DNA of 64,000 nucleotides from Stentor coeruleus (GCA_001970955.1 MPUH01000145.1:31553-95552); one strand, 5' to 3'. Shown: positions 31,347 through 44,150, numbered from the stretch's first letter. Program-made: numbers and translations. The notes: generated from the letters alone by a model not told the origin.

Positions 31347-32480
31347 ATGTCAAAAGCTAAGAAAGTCCCTATTAAAAAATTATCAGAACAAAAAGTCAGT
31401 CATTATGCTTCATTATCTCTTATAAATCCACAACCCTCTATCCAGAATTATAATCAAGTAACAGATAAACCTGAACTATATTCAGAATCCCCTTACGCTC
31501 AGAAATTAATAAAAGTTAGATCTACGTCAATAGTTAAAGATCCTGCCTTGTATCATAATTCTGGATTAGTATCCCCTCCTTTAAACACAAAATTTGGCAT
31601 GCATTTGAAAAATAAAATTAGTTTAAGTACGTCATTTGTTACAAAAGTAAAAGATGCAAGTGAAAATCAAGTTAAAATTAAGAAAAAACCTATGTTGGGT
31701 GAAAGAAAGAGCCTAGAAAGCCAAACTTATTTAATAGAACTTAAAATAGATGACATCTGTGCGAAACATAAAGAAACTGGGATAACAAATGAGATACTTG
31801 ATAAGTATCGTGAAGTTTTAGAAGAAATAATATATAAAGATAAAGTTTTTGGTTCATTACTCGCAAAAATAAAATTTGCTTATGAAGACTGGATTAAATC
31901 AAAAGGTGATTCAATAAACGAAATCACCAAATACAAAACTGAAATCCTCGAGTTCAGTCGCAAACTAACCGAAGAAATTGAAGAAAACAAAAGACTCCAC
32001 AAAAAAGTCCAGAAGTTCTCACGTGAAAATGTCGAGTTAGGCCGTGCACTAGATGAGCGCGATAACAACTGTAAAGCACTTCAAGACCATTTATTAAAAA
32101 TAACAAACATAAGTATAGAAGAAGTTCCTCAAGATCGTACATCATGGAAAGTTCTCATAGCAGAAAACAAAAGTTATTCAGAACTCTGTTCAAAACTCAA
32201 GAAAAAAATTAAAGTTTTCCAATTGCAAGAAAAAAAACTTATGAAACTATTTTGGATACTCAAACAAAAAAACTATCCAGTTGAAGAGATTTATCAAAGT
32301 CTTAATACAAAACCAAATAAATCAAGTAATCAAAATAGTGTTGAGGAATTTTCAGATTTTGAATGTTTAAATTCAGATCCTCCTAAGAGTAAAAATAAAC
32401 CTAGTAATGTTCCGACACTTAAGATGAATCAAGTTGAGCCTAATAGTTTTAGTGATGATAGTGCTGAGGAATCTTTTTAA
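31347..32480 (+). CDS. Coiled-coil protein, possibly TSNAXIP1-like
   Basis: A 377-residue protein from the ATG at 31347 (MSKAKKVPIKK); an ATG at 31281 would add 22 hydrophobic residues. After a disordered 120-residue N-terminus, a segment with YREVLEEIIYKDK then LLAKIKFAYEDW resembles the N-terminal domain of translin-associated factor X-interacting protein 1, a family present in ciliated organisms. Coiled coil continues to about residue 310 and the tail is acidic and Ser-rich. The family call rests on a remembered pattern and is tentative; the coiled-coil nature is clear. Confidence 0.75.
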   Translation: MSKAKKVPIKKLSEQKVSHYASLSLINPQPSIQNYNQVTDKPELYSESPYAQKLIKVRSTSIVKDPALYHNSGLVSPPLNTKFGMHLKNKISLSTSFVTKVKDASENQVKIKKKPMLGERKSLESQTYLIELKIDDICAKHKETGITNEILDKYREVLEEIIYKDKVFGSLLAKIKFAYEDWIKSKGDSINEITKYKTEILEFSRKLTEEIEENKRLHKKVQKFSRENVELGRALDERDNNCKALQDHLLKITNISIEEVPQDRTSWKVLIAENKSYSELCSKLKKKIKVFQLQEKKLMKLFWILKQKNYPVEEIYQSLNTKPNKSSNQNSVEEFSDFECLNSDPPKSKNKPSNVPTLKMNQVEPNSFSDDSAEESF

Positions 32481-33034
32481 TAGTAGTTTTTTTTTGTTTA
32501 AAGAAATTAAGAGAATTTGTATGTTTTTTTAAGGTTTAGGGGTTTTTGGTTTGCGAAATTTTTTAAAGAATTTTGTCATATGATTTTTTGTTTTACCCTA
32601 AAAAATCCTAAATTTTTTTATGTTATTTAATTATCGCATTGCTAGTTTAAACCCACTGACTTTAGCCTTGCTCTTTTTTAAAACCTGTATTGATATAGTT
32701 TTATTATTTTTTGCTTTCTGAAAGTGTTCTATTTTGCTTAAGAAGTCATTTAAATTTTTCTTTGATCGGATGTTGTGAGATTTTCCTATAGAATTCATAG
32801 TACTATCTATGGGTATGCTTTTTTCATCCTAGGTGAAAATATACATTCAATCTTTTTGATTTTCTCGGTTTCTTCAAACTTAGGATAGTTTTTTAACATT
32901 TACCATAGTCATATTTTCTAATAAAGTTCATGATAAGTTACTTTTCATTATATTTTTAACTATTTGTCCAATATTTTCCTTAATCTCACCCACAGGGTTA
33001 ATATCTATTGAAAACTGTTATTTAATTAATCTTA
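32481..33034. other. Intergenic between convergent genes
   Basis: AT-rich, mostly T/G-rich at the left. No coding frame or RNA gene is seen. Confidence 0.6.
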
Positions 33035-34135
33035 TCATCTAATAAGCTGAGAATAAAGTTCTAATGTTCTTGACCTTATAATTAACACACCTAAATCTGT
33101 TGATATAGCAATTCTTGGCCCATATGCTGCGATATAATAAGGGTATCCCATAGAAAAATACTGCATTTTCTGGTACTTTTCTGTCAACTGTGGTAATATC
33201 GATATAGAAATTTCTTCAACCAAAGCTTCAGAGTCCCAGATTTTTATATCCCCTTTTGTATCAGCTGTTATAATAAAATTCTTATACCCTTGAACATCAA
33301 TTTCCCTTAAGTCTATATCAGAATTTTCTAAACGGCCTTCATCAACATGTCCTTCAATTCTTTGAATCCGCCTATTTCTTTCAACTTTTAAAATTTTCGC
33401 ACTTGTCATTGCTACAATATAGTTTTTATGTCGACCTAATTCTCCTTTATCCTCACCTGACTCAGACATAACTTTAAGAATTTTCTGCTTGTAAATATAA
33501 TAAATATTTTCACCTACCAAACGACAAAATCCTATTTTTCCAAAACTCTTAGACATTTTCTTAACTTCCTTTACAGCCTCTCCAACTGTGTATAAATTAA
33601 GGACTCTAGTATTTTCAGTAAACTTCATCCAAAGAAGACGACGTCCATCAAAATCAAACATCATAGAATATGGCGGAAAGCTTATACCCTCAATTGTTCT
33701 TTGATTTTCAGTTGATAGTTCAATTATATGAATAGGAGATATTTGATGAGCAAGTGAGTCACTAGAACAATTAGGTTCAAGTACCCCAAGAAAAACAATA
33801 TCTTCAAACATTTTGATTTGAGACAACTCACAAGATATTGATGTATGGATCTTTTCAAAGGTCACATAGCGCTTGTGAAAACGGTCTGCATCTGGATTTG
33901 ATATGATTAATGCTTTGATATCTCCAATACATGCATATAAAATGTTTTCATGAGATAACCAAGTGCCTGATATGTATTCATCTGATAATTCGTTAATAAC
34001 TCTTTCTTCATGAGAAGAGAAATGATAGTAAAGGATTCGGCCCATCATGCTTCCGTATAAAAGACCTTCTGAGTTTAATGATAAGGATATTACTGGGTCA
34101 CCAAATCTTATGTCAATAAAAGCTTCTAAGGACAT
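33035..34135 (-). CDS. WD40-repeat (beta-propeller) protein
   Basis: A 366-residue protein with weak WD40-type repeats across its length. The clearest is near the C-terminus (IITADTKGDIKIWD), with further GRILYYH-, LLWMKF- and VAMTSAKILKV-like blades. One seven-blade propeller fits this length. No signal peptide, membrane segment or other domain is visible. Divergent WD40 proteins of this size are frequent in ciliary and trafficking complexes, but nothing in the sequence picks one. Confidence 0.75.
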   Translation of the reverse strand: MSLEAFIDIRFGDPVISLSLNSEGLLYGSMMGRILYYHFSSHEERVINELSDEYISGTWLSHENILYACIGDIKALIISNPDADRFHKRYVTFEKIHTSISCELSQIKMFEDIVFLGVLEPNCSSDSLAHQISPIHIIELSTENQRTIEGISFPPYSMMFDFDGRRLLWMKFTENTRVLNLYTVGEAVKEVKKMSKSFGKIGFCRLVGENIYYIYKQKILKVMSESGEDKGELGRHKNYIVAMTSAKILKVERNRRIQRIEGHVDEGRLENSDIDLREIDVQGYKNFIITADTKGDIKIWDSEALVEEISISILPQLTEKYQKMQYFSMGYPYYIAAYGPRIAISTDLGVLIIRSRTLELYSQLIR

Positions 34136-34588
34136 TTTTTTGTTTTTGACCTTGTCAAGAAATGGATTAGGAATTTTATTGTTTTTTTTTTGGAAGGAGA
34201 TTTTTAGTTTTTTTGAGAAATTATTGGTTTGGCTGTTTTGATAGGATTTAGGAAACTTGATGTGAGTTTTAGTTTTAGGGTTTTCGATTAAGGTTTTAGA
34301 GATGGAAAGTGGATGGTGATGGATTTAGGGGTTTTGATGTTTAAATTAAAGGGAATATTGTGAGATAGGTTTAAAAGGTAGTTATTGTATGTAATCATTT
34401 TCCTGCATAATCACTTTAAACCTCAAACTTCATATAACAAAACTCATCATAAACCTCCTAAAATCCTAAAATTACTCAAACTTCTAACCATATTCCCAAA
34501 CATCATAACTTTTTTCAACCTATAAAAACTCATAACCAAAAATACTTTTCATTCAAAATCTAGTTAATGCAGTTATGTAAATAAACTA
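34136..34588. other. Intergenic with sharp strand-skew switch
   Basis: The left 240 bases (upstream of the minus-strand WD40 start) are T/G-rich and the right 200 bases (3' flank of the minus-strand gene at 34589) are A/C-rich on the plus strand. A reverse-complement AAAACCCTAA motif lies at 34276-34285. No coding frame. Confidence 0.6.
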
Positions 34589-35056
34589 TTAGTTTCTAGA
34601 GCGAACTTTAAAAGGACTTTTTCCAACAGTTTTCAAATACTCTTCAGCAAACACAGTCTCTTTGCACATAGACTTACTAGAATTAAAAAACGCACTAGTA
34701 GGACGTTTACTAGCAAAAGTATACCAACCAATTTCTTGATTACTAGTCTGTGGTCCTCTATATTTATCAGATGGGGTCATTGTGTCACGTTCAATAGCTT
34801 TTCTTATATATTCAGATGAAAAAGCTTCTTCTATTGGATCTCTATACACAGTTGGTTCATATCTTATAGCCCCAAGTTTCATTGGGTTAACTTGTGTAGG
34901 CTTTTGAGAAACTGCATTCATGGTAAGTGGGTTTATTCGGTATTTCCCAGAAAACTCTTCGTACCTTTTGTTCCATCTAAGGTACTCACGATGAATTATT
35001 AGTTTTTGAACTTCTGTTGACACTCGTGCTGAGGATGGACGATCTCTTTTAGCCAT
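34589..35056 (-). CDS. CFAP144: CFAP144 / FAM183-like axonemal protein
   Basis: A 155-residue protein. The diagnostic parts are a KYRINPLTMN segment near residue 39, a PIEEAF helix near 74 and the block PQTSNQEIGWYT near 103, which corresponds to the conserved SQE-x-GW of FAM183/CFAP144. That family comprises small microtubule inner proteins in ciliary doublets. Length and the basic, extended character agree. The assignment comes from remembered family motifs without a search, so it is likely rather than certain. Confidence 0.72.
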   Translation of the reverse strand: MAKRDRPSSARVSTEVQKLIIHREYLRWNKRYEEFSGKYRINPLTMNAVSQKPTQVNPMKLGAIRYEPTVYRDPIEEAFSSEYIRKAIERDTMTPSDKYRGPQTSNQEIGWYTFASKRPTSAFFNSSKSMCKETVFAEEYLKTVGKSPFKVRSRN

Positions 35057-35464
35057 TTTATATAAGATTTTTTTATAGTTTATTATTTAGCTGAAAAATC
35101 TTTTTCAAAGAAAGTTAGAGAATTGATAACTTGGATATTTTATAGGAAAAAAATTTAGGATTGAATGAAGTTCTTGTCAAATGGAGAATATTGTTTGTAA
35201 AAAATGATGAAGTCATTTTAGTAATTTTTTAAGCAGAATTTTTTTTTTAGATTAAGTTAAGGTTGCTTAAAATACAAAAACAGGTTCTGATAAATTTTTT
35301 TGTATCTACATTTATTAAAGCTTTCTAATAAAAATAATTCATTGCAATCCCAAAAAAAAAACTACCTCAATAACACATACAACTAATACCTTCCAAAAAT
35401 ATAAAATCATAATAAAACTCATCATATTTCATAAACTAATTTTAAACTCTAAACTTAAATAAAA
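35057..35464. other. Intergenic
   Basis: Between two minus-strand genes; T/G-rich towards the CFAP144 start and A/C-rich towards the channel gene's 3' end. No coding frame. Confidence 0.6.
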
Positions 35465-38400
35465 CTAATGATTTGGGATAAATTTCTTCATAATCCTCAT
35501 AGAATATCTAACCAAGCCTGCAAAAACATCCTCAAGTTCTTTAATATTCGTATTCAAAACATTAACCCTTTCCATATCAAACTCATCAACATTATCAGGT
35601 TTCGGGATTAATATTCCAGAAATATTCAAAGCTCCTATATTAGAATGAAATTTCTTTATCCCTTTAACAATATACAAATGATTTAAAAACCTAACCCTTT
35701 GTATATAATCCTCATCATAATTCCCACCTTCAAGTCTTGGCATAAGCCTCTTAATATGTTCAATATTCAAACTTAAATCATTTTTCAATACAACAAACTG
35801 TTTAAAAAAATCCTCAATTTCTTCTTTCCTTTCATCATAATTATCAATATTCTAAATATCCCTTACATGTTTTATATTCCCAGCAACCATAATAGCATCA
35901 TAAATATAAAAAATTTCAAGAAATTCATTTAATGTGACATCTTTTTTTGTGATTCTTTTAAGGGTTTTTTGTAAAGCTTTAATGAATTGAAGGTCGACTA
36001 TTGTCCCATATTTATCAGAACTATCATCTGATACAACTTCATTTATAGAGTCTTTGTATAGTAGGACCCAAAAATCGAAACAATCTCTAAGCATTGCCCA
36101 TAAGATTAATGGAATACCAGCCCATAACCAGAATATTGCTTTTAAGAATTTATTTAAGGCGATTTTGCTTTTTTTGATACGGCTTTTGTAGAAAATTGTT
36201 TCGTTTTGGGATTTTGCAGGTGCTGATGTTGTGTGGATTACTGAGTAGATTAGAAACCCTTTTACGTATAATGGGATGAAATATATGATGTTTATAATGA
36301 CAAATCCAAAAAACAAAGGAATCGCGTATATGAGGAATAGGAATTTGCATATAGTGTTGTTCCATCTCTCAGGGTTTTTGGAGAAAATGATAAAAGGTGA
36401 AACTAGGAGGAGGAAAAACGATATCGGTGAAGGGATGAAAATAAGAAAACCGTATTTTTTATCCCAGGTATATTTTTCAGTATATGATATCATTATATTT
36501 CTATGCTGGCTGTCTACTTTTACAACCAGTGTTTCATATACGTTGCTTATAATAGCGATAAGTAAATTCAAAAGCACAACATTTGATATCATAAGGTAAA
36601 ATGCTTCAAATGATGCTCCTAATGCAACATCCTCCTGGTATGCAGTAATATCGAAACCTCCCATTGCATCTGCAAAAACAGTTCTTAGCGAAATCTCAAA
36701 AGTTGGAAAATTCGATCCAGAAATCCTAAACACCGCAGTAAAAACTCCTGCTGCACACAAAAACAAAGCTCCTAAAATAATAAAAAAATTCAAAGTCTCT
36801 TCTATCATAAAATACACAATCCTTAAAAACGGACCAAAAGCTTTGCTTACCACCATAATACTAGCAAATTTCAACCATAACATAACCATCAATATTGAAA
36901 GTAAAACCCCAGCAACAAAATTATCTTTATCAGTATCACTAAAATGTTTTTGAACAAACCCTCCTGTAAAATCTCTAGATATCAATAACATCATAACAAT
37001 AATACCAGAATCTAAAAGTCTCCAAGCATTAATCAATTCATATCTTTTTGATGTTGCTACAAATACTGAATGTAAAATTTGTTCAGCGGCTATACCAAAA
37101 ATCCAAGCTTGGACTAATCTTAAATAACCACTTGATTCTTCAATATCGCCTAAAGCAAAAACTTCATTTAGGTTAAAAGTACGATAAACAAGGATTTGAT
37201 ATATAAAAAGAAGAATTCCAGTTGATATACCATGTCCTAAAAAACGTAAACTACATGAATCAAGCCATTGAAAGTATTGAAAAAGGTAGTTTTTATTCAT
37301 ATTAACTCTGCTTCTAAAAGATATAGCTTCAGGACTATAGAATTCACTATAAAATGATGTGTAAATTGTTGATGCTTCTGATAAACCTCTAGCATTTGCA
37401 GCACCACCCCACATTTTTTCTACAATTGTCCCTACATCTTCATTTTCTAACATTATGTTGTATTCGTTTTTTGCTATTATCGATAATGCTGTTCGGTCGT
37501 TTGAATCTGCATGTAAAAGAAAATGCTTTAGATCTTCCTCACCTTTGATTTGTAATTGGATATAATTTGCTAATTGTAAGTAAAGCTCTGAGACTGATAA
37601 GCATTTTGCACGGTATTGATAGGATTTATTACTTAGACGTTCTAAAGTTTCTGCTGTGAGGACACAGAATAATATTGGTTTTGGACAGTATATGAGATCT
37701 AAAGATTTTTTGGCCATGTTTTGAAGGTTTATACAGAGATCTCTTATTAAACTTTCTTGCCAGTTTCGGTTTCCTATCATAGATATCATTTCTATAGCAT
37801 ATAAACATTTCTCAGGGCTTTTGATAATTTCAACTAGTTTACTTTGGAAAATCTTATCATTTAAGGTGACATGAACAACACCAATTTTTATCATAAATAC
37901 ACAAAGGCTGTAAAGATGTTTTTCAAAAGATGTGAAAAATTCTCGTCCGTTCGCTTGATGGTGGTGCGTTTGTACATATTCTTTAGAAATGCTTTCAAGT
38001 TTGTTTTCAATAAGAATTAGGAGGATTGTTTTTTCTGCTTTACTTTCTGGCCAGATTGCAATTTCCCTAACTGAATTGTATTTTTCTTCACGGACATAGT
38101 AAATTATTAAGTTTTTTATTGCAAGTTTTCCAGTTATAGCAATATCTTCCATATGCAAAAAAGATGAAAGGGCTACAGAAAAATTTCCTAAAACACTTTT
38201 ATGAGCTTTTTTACTTTTTCCTGTTGCAAGCAAATGCAGAAACCCAATACACTGTTTTTCTAAAGCTAAATCAATATAAAGTGCATTAAGTAAAGATGGG
38301 TTATTCAAAATAATCTTCTCAGCTAAATCATCACATTCAATATCAAAAGCAAGCTTAAGAGCAGTTTGGGCGAGACTTGGATCAAAAAGAATATTTTTCG

Positions 38401-38896
38401 TTTGATTTGCAAGTGCTGAACTAAACCGACTTAACTCTTCATGAACTGATGATAAGTCTTGAGCACTTTCGATATAGCCCTCACTGATGAGATACCAAAA
38501 ATAAGCACAAATATATTGTTCTGAGTAAAAATTGAATTTTATCAAACCTTTGATTAAAATTTCGTTTTTCTTTTCAATAGCTTCAATCAGAAATCTAGCT
38601 GGTACTGTAAACCCTTGCTTTTGTAAAGATAAAGCTAATTGGTCGTTGTTGTTCATAAGGGCATATTCAATAGCTTCACCTGATGATTTAAGAACAGGGT
38701 TTTTCTTGTTAATGTCTTTTAATGTAAGCATCTGTTCAGCTTGTTCTGAGTTGTTTTGTTTTATTGCTTGGAGGAATTTACTTGCGATAGTTGATTTTCG
38801 TAATAGTTTGAGCTTTTCTGCAGCTTCTCCACTTAATAGTCCTTCTTTCTCAATTATGCTTCCTGCAAGATTTTTTAAGTATAAATCTTCAGCCAT
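35465..38896 (-). CDS. TRP-like cation channel with helical-repeat N-terminus
   Basis: One 15-nt intron (35852-35866, GTA...TAG, phase 0) joins two frames; from the ATG at 38896 (MAEDLYLKN) the protein is 1138 residues, or 1155 from 38947. About 540 residues of helical repeats, ankyrin-like in rhythm, precede a six-helix channel core (about 545-810). The pore region is EISLRTVFADAMGGFD, followed by an S6 helix ending LLNLLIAIISNVYE, typical of TRP/polycystin channels. Three further hydrophobic segments follow S6 (about 835-860, 870-905, 945-970), which is more than usual. The last 130 residues are soluble. A non-selective or calcium-permeable channel is inferred. Confidence 0.9.
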
Positions 38897-39163
38897 ATTG
38901 AGTTTATAAGTTTTATTTATGAAACATGATTTATATACAGTTTTCATCTCCTAAATCATTCATGTTTACATCGTAAATATCTTTTAAAAATTTTATATAG
39001 GCAAACAGTTTAGTTAATATGAAACTTATATCATTTATTAATACAAAACTCTCTTATAAAAATTATCTATACCTAAAATCACTAACCTTATATTATATAT
39101 TCCTTAAAATAAAGCTCACCTTTATAAACCTTCACAAAATTATTCTTTCCATAAATAATAAAA

Positions 39164-39760
39164 ATGCGACCAACACTTTTAAACTTCCGCAGCCCAAAAG
39201 AAAAAACCCCATTTTACTTTGACCCTAAAGTTACATACGATGGGCGGATTCTATCATTTTCATCACCAAAAGGTACCGGTAAAACATCAAGTTTTTCAAG
39301 TGAAAAAAGATTTAAATGGTATCAAAGTTTACAAGGTTCTTATCATAATGTTGGCCCAGGATCATATTCTCCTTTATGTTCTAGATATGGTAAAACTCAT
39401 ATTAGAAGTGGTAGTCCTTATAGAAAACCATATGCACTTGTTGATGATTTAGTCTCAGGACACTTAATGGTTGGGGATCAAATTGTATATGACTCAGAAT
39501 TACTTATAAACAATAAAAATCGTAGTTTAGTTGGATCTGATAATAAAATTTCGACTGAACAAAGCAGTTATGAAAATGAAAACAGGAATTTTAAGTTAAG
39601 AAGATTTACACCTGATCCTTTTATTAGGAGTCCAATGCCAAAAATCAGGAAGAATTCTAAGCCTTATGCTTTGTTTAATCTTCAGAAAATTAATAGATTT
39701 GGTAAAGTGAAAAAAATACTTAAAAAAAGATTCAAGGCTAAGCTTAAAATGCAGAAATGA
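39164..39760 (+). CDS. PG-rich (STPGR/SHIPPO-like) repeat protein
   Basis: A 198-residue basic protein. VGPGSYSP near residue 64 is a PG-rich repeat motif as in sperm-tail STPGR proteins, which line ciliary microtubules; KTPFYFDP and SPYRKPYAL are proline/tyrosine-rich like the flanks of such repeats. Only one clear repeat is seen. The last 60 residues are Lys/Arg-rich. It diverges from the channel gene, with 267 bases between starts. Ciliary location is likely but rests on a short motif. Confidence 0.6.
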   Translation: MRPTLLNFRSPKEKTPFYFDPKVTYDGRILSFSSPKGTGKTSSFSSEKRFKWYQSLQGSYHNVGPGSYSPLCSRYGKTHIRSGSPYRKPYALVDDLVSGHLMVGDQIVYDSELLINNKNRSLVGSDNKISTEQSSYENENRNFKLRRFTPDPFIRSPMPKIRKNSKPYALFNLQKINRFGKVKKILKKRFKAKLKMQK

Positions 39761-40593
39761 GCTGATATATCATAAATTATATAATAGAGTTTATTATAGA
39801 AAAGTGGTTTAGGGTTTTGTAGTAATTGTAGGAAATCTGTTGGTTTATGATAATAAAGGAAGTTAATGATAATGAGTTTTTTTATGAGGAAGTGAGTTTT
39901 TAGATAGATTTTTGAGGTTGGAATACTTGATTAGAGATTTATTTCTTGGTTTTATATGCTTTTTTTTATGGAATGGCAGTTGAGAGTTTTTGTGATGTGA
40001 AAGGTTGTGCTTCGTAATAGAAATATAGGATTAAATCGTTGGGTATTTTTATAGTAAATCATCAGATCAACTTGTTGTGAAACTAAAAATGATGAATGTT
40101 TTCTACAAAAAACTGGGATGGTATATTGAATGAAAGCATTGTGTTTTTTAAAACTTGTAGACCCTGACCTTGATAATAGATTATAGCGAAAGAGAATTCA
40201 TAGCACAAATAGATTATATTTATTTATAACAAACCTAAGACAAAATCAAAATTATCTTCTGTTGGGAAACTGCTTCAAATCCCTAAGCTAGAGTTTTTAT
40301 ATTTCACTAATCCAAAGACTCAATTTAAGCATGCATATTTTCTCTATAAAACTATTAATAACAAAAACAATAACGAGAATACAACAAATCATATAAAAAA
40401 CTACTAATATCCTAAGAAAATTAAAAAAAATATTCTAAGTAAATATCAAATTACCATAATAAAAAACCATAGAATCCTAACACCCTCTACATTTAAATAA
40501 TATCTATTTATCTAAATTTATAGCATAAATCACTACAAATTCTTATCACAAACAGATTTCTTCAAATCATTTTGCTAGTTTTTAAAATATTAT
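39761..40593. other. Intergenic
   Basis: 0.8 kb spacer between two plus-strand genes, G/T-rich then A/C-rich. A 55-codon minus-strand open stretch lies near 39880-40040 but has no start. No RNA gene recognised. Confidence 0.55.
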
Positions 40594-43500
40594 ATGGAAG
40601 ATTTTGATGCAGTTAGTTGCTGGCTAAAAAACTTAGATATAGAAGTCTCAAGATTAGAAGAAGATTTTAGTAATGGTTATTTTATTGGTATGATCCTATA
40701 TCGATATGGTCATCAAGAGGACTTTGGGCAATTTTGTAATAAACAGAACTACGCATTTGACAATATAACTAAAGTGCAATTAGCTTTAGAGAAATTTGAT
40801 ATAAAATTCGACCCACATAGAATCCTTAATAAAGAGCCTGGATACGTTAGAATCCTTCTTGAAAAAATACACAAAGTCCTTCATAGAAAAAATCCTAATC
40901 AATTAGTCTCTATAAAAAAAAGGTCAATTTCCGATACCCCACTAGTGATGAAAAATGATAATCATCCCAATAGACTTAAAAGATTTGATGAGTTTAGAAT
41001 GGCACAAGCAGAACTTGTGCTTATAAAAGAACAAAAACAAAGAGATTTATCCAGACAAAGACAACTTAAAAAACGCAATCATCAAATAGAAACCCTAAAC
41101 ACAAACAGAAATTTTATTGAATTATTAAAAAAAGAAGGAATACAAAACTGGCTTAAAAACCAACAAAGAAAAAAAGTTCGTCTATCTCATGACTTCAACT
41201 TAAAAACTAAACTCTTAAACGATAAAACACATAAACAAAAATCTTTAAACAATTCTTTAATACAAAATATAAACGAAGGAATAGATGAGTTTGAAAAAAA
41301 CATGATAAGATTAGGGATCGATCATTCAGGAGATCGTGGGAAAAAAACTATTAAACCAAATCTTGCTATTGAAACAGCGGCTACAATAGCTAAAATCAAA
41401 TCAAATAAAATTAAAAATACTGAAGCTGCGAAAGAACGTGAATTAGGATATCGTGAGTTTTTTATCCAACAGAAAAAAAATGAGATGTTTGAAATTTATA
41501 AAGAGTCATCGAGTAGGATCATTATAAGATTAGAAAAAATACTCAATGATTATTTGAAATATGCTTTTTTTAAACTGTTTACGTACTTTAGGAAAATGAG
41601 AAAAGCATCTGAGATAGAAAAAAATATAAGTATTTATAAAGGTTTGGTTGAAGAAAAATGGGCAGATGCTATAAGAAAAAGGAAAGAAGAATTGGAGGGT
41701 CTTGAAAATGTCGCTAAAAAATACAGTCAGGAAAAAAGAGAAAATTATGAGAAAAAAATTTTTGAAGATAGAAAAAAAGCTTTTAATGAAAAACTTAATC
41801 TTTGTAGACCGATATTAGATGACTTGATTTTTTTAGCTGATAATGCTTATGAGTATTTGGGTCAAAATAAAAAAATCCCAAAGGACGTTTGGGAAAAATG
41901 GGTTGATGAGTTTATAAACAAAAATAAAATAAGACCAGAAAATGATTATAACAAAAAACATTATAAAAAAGAAAAAAAAACTTTTATCGGGATAAGTAAA
42001 GATAGAGTAGAAGATTATATTGAAGGAAAAGGAAAATGGGGCCCTGTTCCTAATAATTATGAATTTGCTGATGTTTTAGATCATATAATAGATATAACAT
42101 TCCCATTATCCACACCACAACCTATGCCTCCAGGTCCTCATTATTTGCCATTAAAAATCCTATTAACAGGGCCTATGTTTTCAGGGAAAAAAACTCAGAC
42201 AAAGAAAATCGCTGAAACTTTTGGGCTTAAAGTCTTTGAAATGACTAGGATTATTGAAGATGCTAAAAAAGTTATGCAGAAAAAAATAGAACCTGAAGAC
42301 TATAAGAAAAAAAAAGTACCTGAAGAAGAGTCANATTTTACAATTTTTATATAAGAGTTATGCAGAAAAAAATAGAACCTGAAGACTATAAGAAAAAAAA
42401 AGTACCTGAAGAAGAGTCAGAAATATTTATTCAAGCTTGTCATGATGCATCTTTACAAGATGAAGTTGGAAAATCAAAACTTTTTAGGTCTAAAATACGT
42501 GGAATTTTCGGGGATACTAGAAGACCTGAACAAGAGGAACAGAAAAAAGTTGTGAAGAAAGAAGAAACTAAATTTCAAGGGTTTATATTGTCGGGATATC
42601 CAACAAATTTACAAGAAGCTATACACCTTGAAAGGACTTTAAGTGGTTTTATTCACCCTTCAGAAATGCCTGTAGAAAATAGAGATTTAAAGAAAAAAGA
42701 GATTATTTTACTTGTTAAGCCAAGACCTAAAAATATTGAACCGGTAAGATTTTATAATAGTGGATGGGATTTGATAATTTGGCTTGATTTAAATGAAAAT
42801 GAAGCTATAAAAAGAGCTAAAGATAGAAGGGTTGATCCTGCTGGGAATATATACAGTTTATCAGTAAATCCCCCTCCAGATAACATTATGGCGAAATGTA
42901 AAATTGTTGATAAACCAAGTGATGATCAAATAAAGGTTGATTATTCTAATTTCAACAACCAGAAAAAACCTTTACTTCAATGGTTTTCTCAATTCGGGAT
43001 CAGAAATGTGCCGATTTTCTACTCCTGCCAGGCATTTGATGCTCCCGACCAAGTTTTCGATTGTATTAAATCTAAAATCCATGAAATCTTATCCATAAAA
43101 ACTTCACAACTTACTATAGAACCATCTGCAGAGTTTAAATTCCCCCAACCCTCAGCCTTAAAACTATATAAAATATGTGACAAATTACAATCATTATATC
43201 TCAATAAACTAAACAAAGCTTTCTATCTTTATTCCACTCTTTGGAATGATTTTATTAACTCCTTATCTTCAATAAAAAACCCTTTTTTTGATTATATAAG
43301 TCAAGAAGACCAAAAAATAAATTTAACCAACAATTTTGTCTTGGAATTTAATACGTTGTTATCGAAAAAAAGTATATTTTCAAAAAATGATTCTAAAGAA
43401 TTTTATGATAAAATAGATGGTATTAATGATGAGCTTTGGGATATTGTTAATCAGAAAAAACAAAGTTTTATTGATAGAAGAAATCAAATAATTCAAGATT

Positions 43501-44114
43501 ATAGTTTAAATGATATGATTATGGGGATTTTTCATATATCAAGAGTTTTGTATAAGGCTGAGCTGATAAAGCATTTGTATTCAATAAAAATAATGTCTAT
43601 TTATAAGAGGATCTTAGATGGGTATGCTATAGAAGTTAATAATGATGATATTGAGATGAAGAATCGGTTTATAAAAGATGATGAAAATTATAAGATAATT
43701 TTAGAGACTAAAGATTTTATTAGTAAACAAGATATTTCTTATAAAAAAACAGGAGAACTCTCAAAAGATATAGAAAAAAGTAAAAAACAGACTGAAAGTG
43801 TATTGGAAAAACTTAGGAATTGTTTTTTAAGTGCAGTGAGCCAAAACATACCCCAAAATGAACAAGAAAACTTGTACATATTTAAAGTGCTAAAAATATC
43901 TCAATGGGCTGAAAACAAATGCAACTTATTCAACACCTCAGCCGAAAACGTTTTTACTAAACTAGACCAATGGATAACCCAATACATCCAATTACAAAAC
44001 GAATCAATAAACAATTTCATCAAATCCCTACACGATAATTTTTCCAGACGTCAACAAATCTCTTACATTTTCCCAAATAATCTTGAAATCCTCTCATCCC
44101 TAAATATGTTTTAA
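40594..44114 (+). CDS. SPEF2: SPEF2/CPC1-type central-pair protein
   Basis: The gene is split by an assembly duplication. Omitting bases 42334-42419 (N, filler and second repeat copy) joins the two frames without a shift and gives 1144 residues. The N-terminus (1 to about 105) is a CH-like domain of the SPEF type. Long charged helices follow, then an adenylate-kinase-like P-loop (LLTGPMFSGKKTQT, about residue 525) with nucleotide-kinase features downstream (IILDL-type strands, a RRVDP segment). SPEF2/CPC1 builds the C1b projection of the ciliary central apparatus. The animal protein is about 1800 residues, so this is a shorter form. The gene is followed 36 bases later by the GTPase gene. Confidence 0.9.
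42270..42419. repeat. Direct repeat flanking N at 42334 (assembly join)
   Basis: Bases 42270-42333 recur exactly at 42356-42419, separated by N and 21 bases. The 86-base offset breaks the SPEF2 frame; removing it restores the frame exactly, which shows the repeat is an artefact. Confidence 0.9.
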
Positions 44115-44150
44115 TATAATCCTTTTTCTTCATAAATATGTTATTTACAA

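Noticed and set aside
40594-44114. Two separate genes, or a programmed frameshift, in the SPEF2 locus
   Set aside because: The break coincides with an N between perfect repeats, and removing one copy restores one continuous frame.
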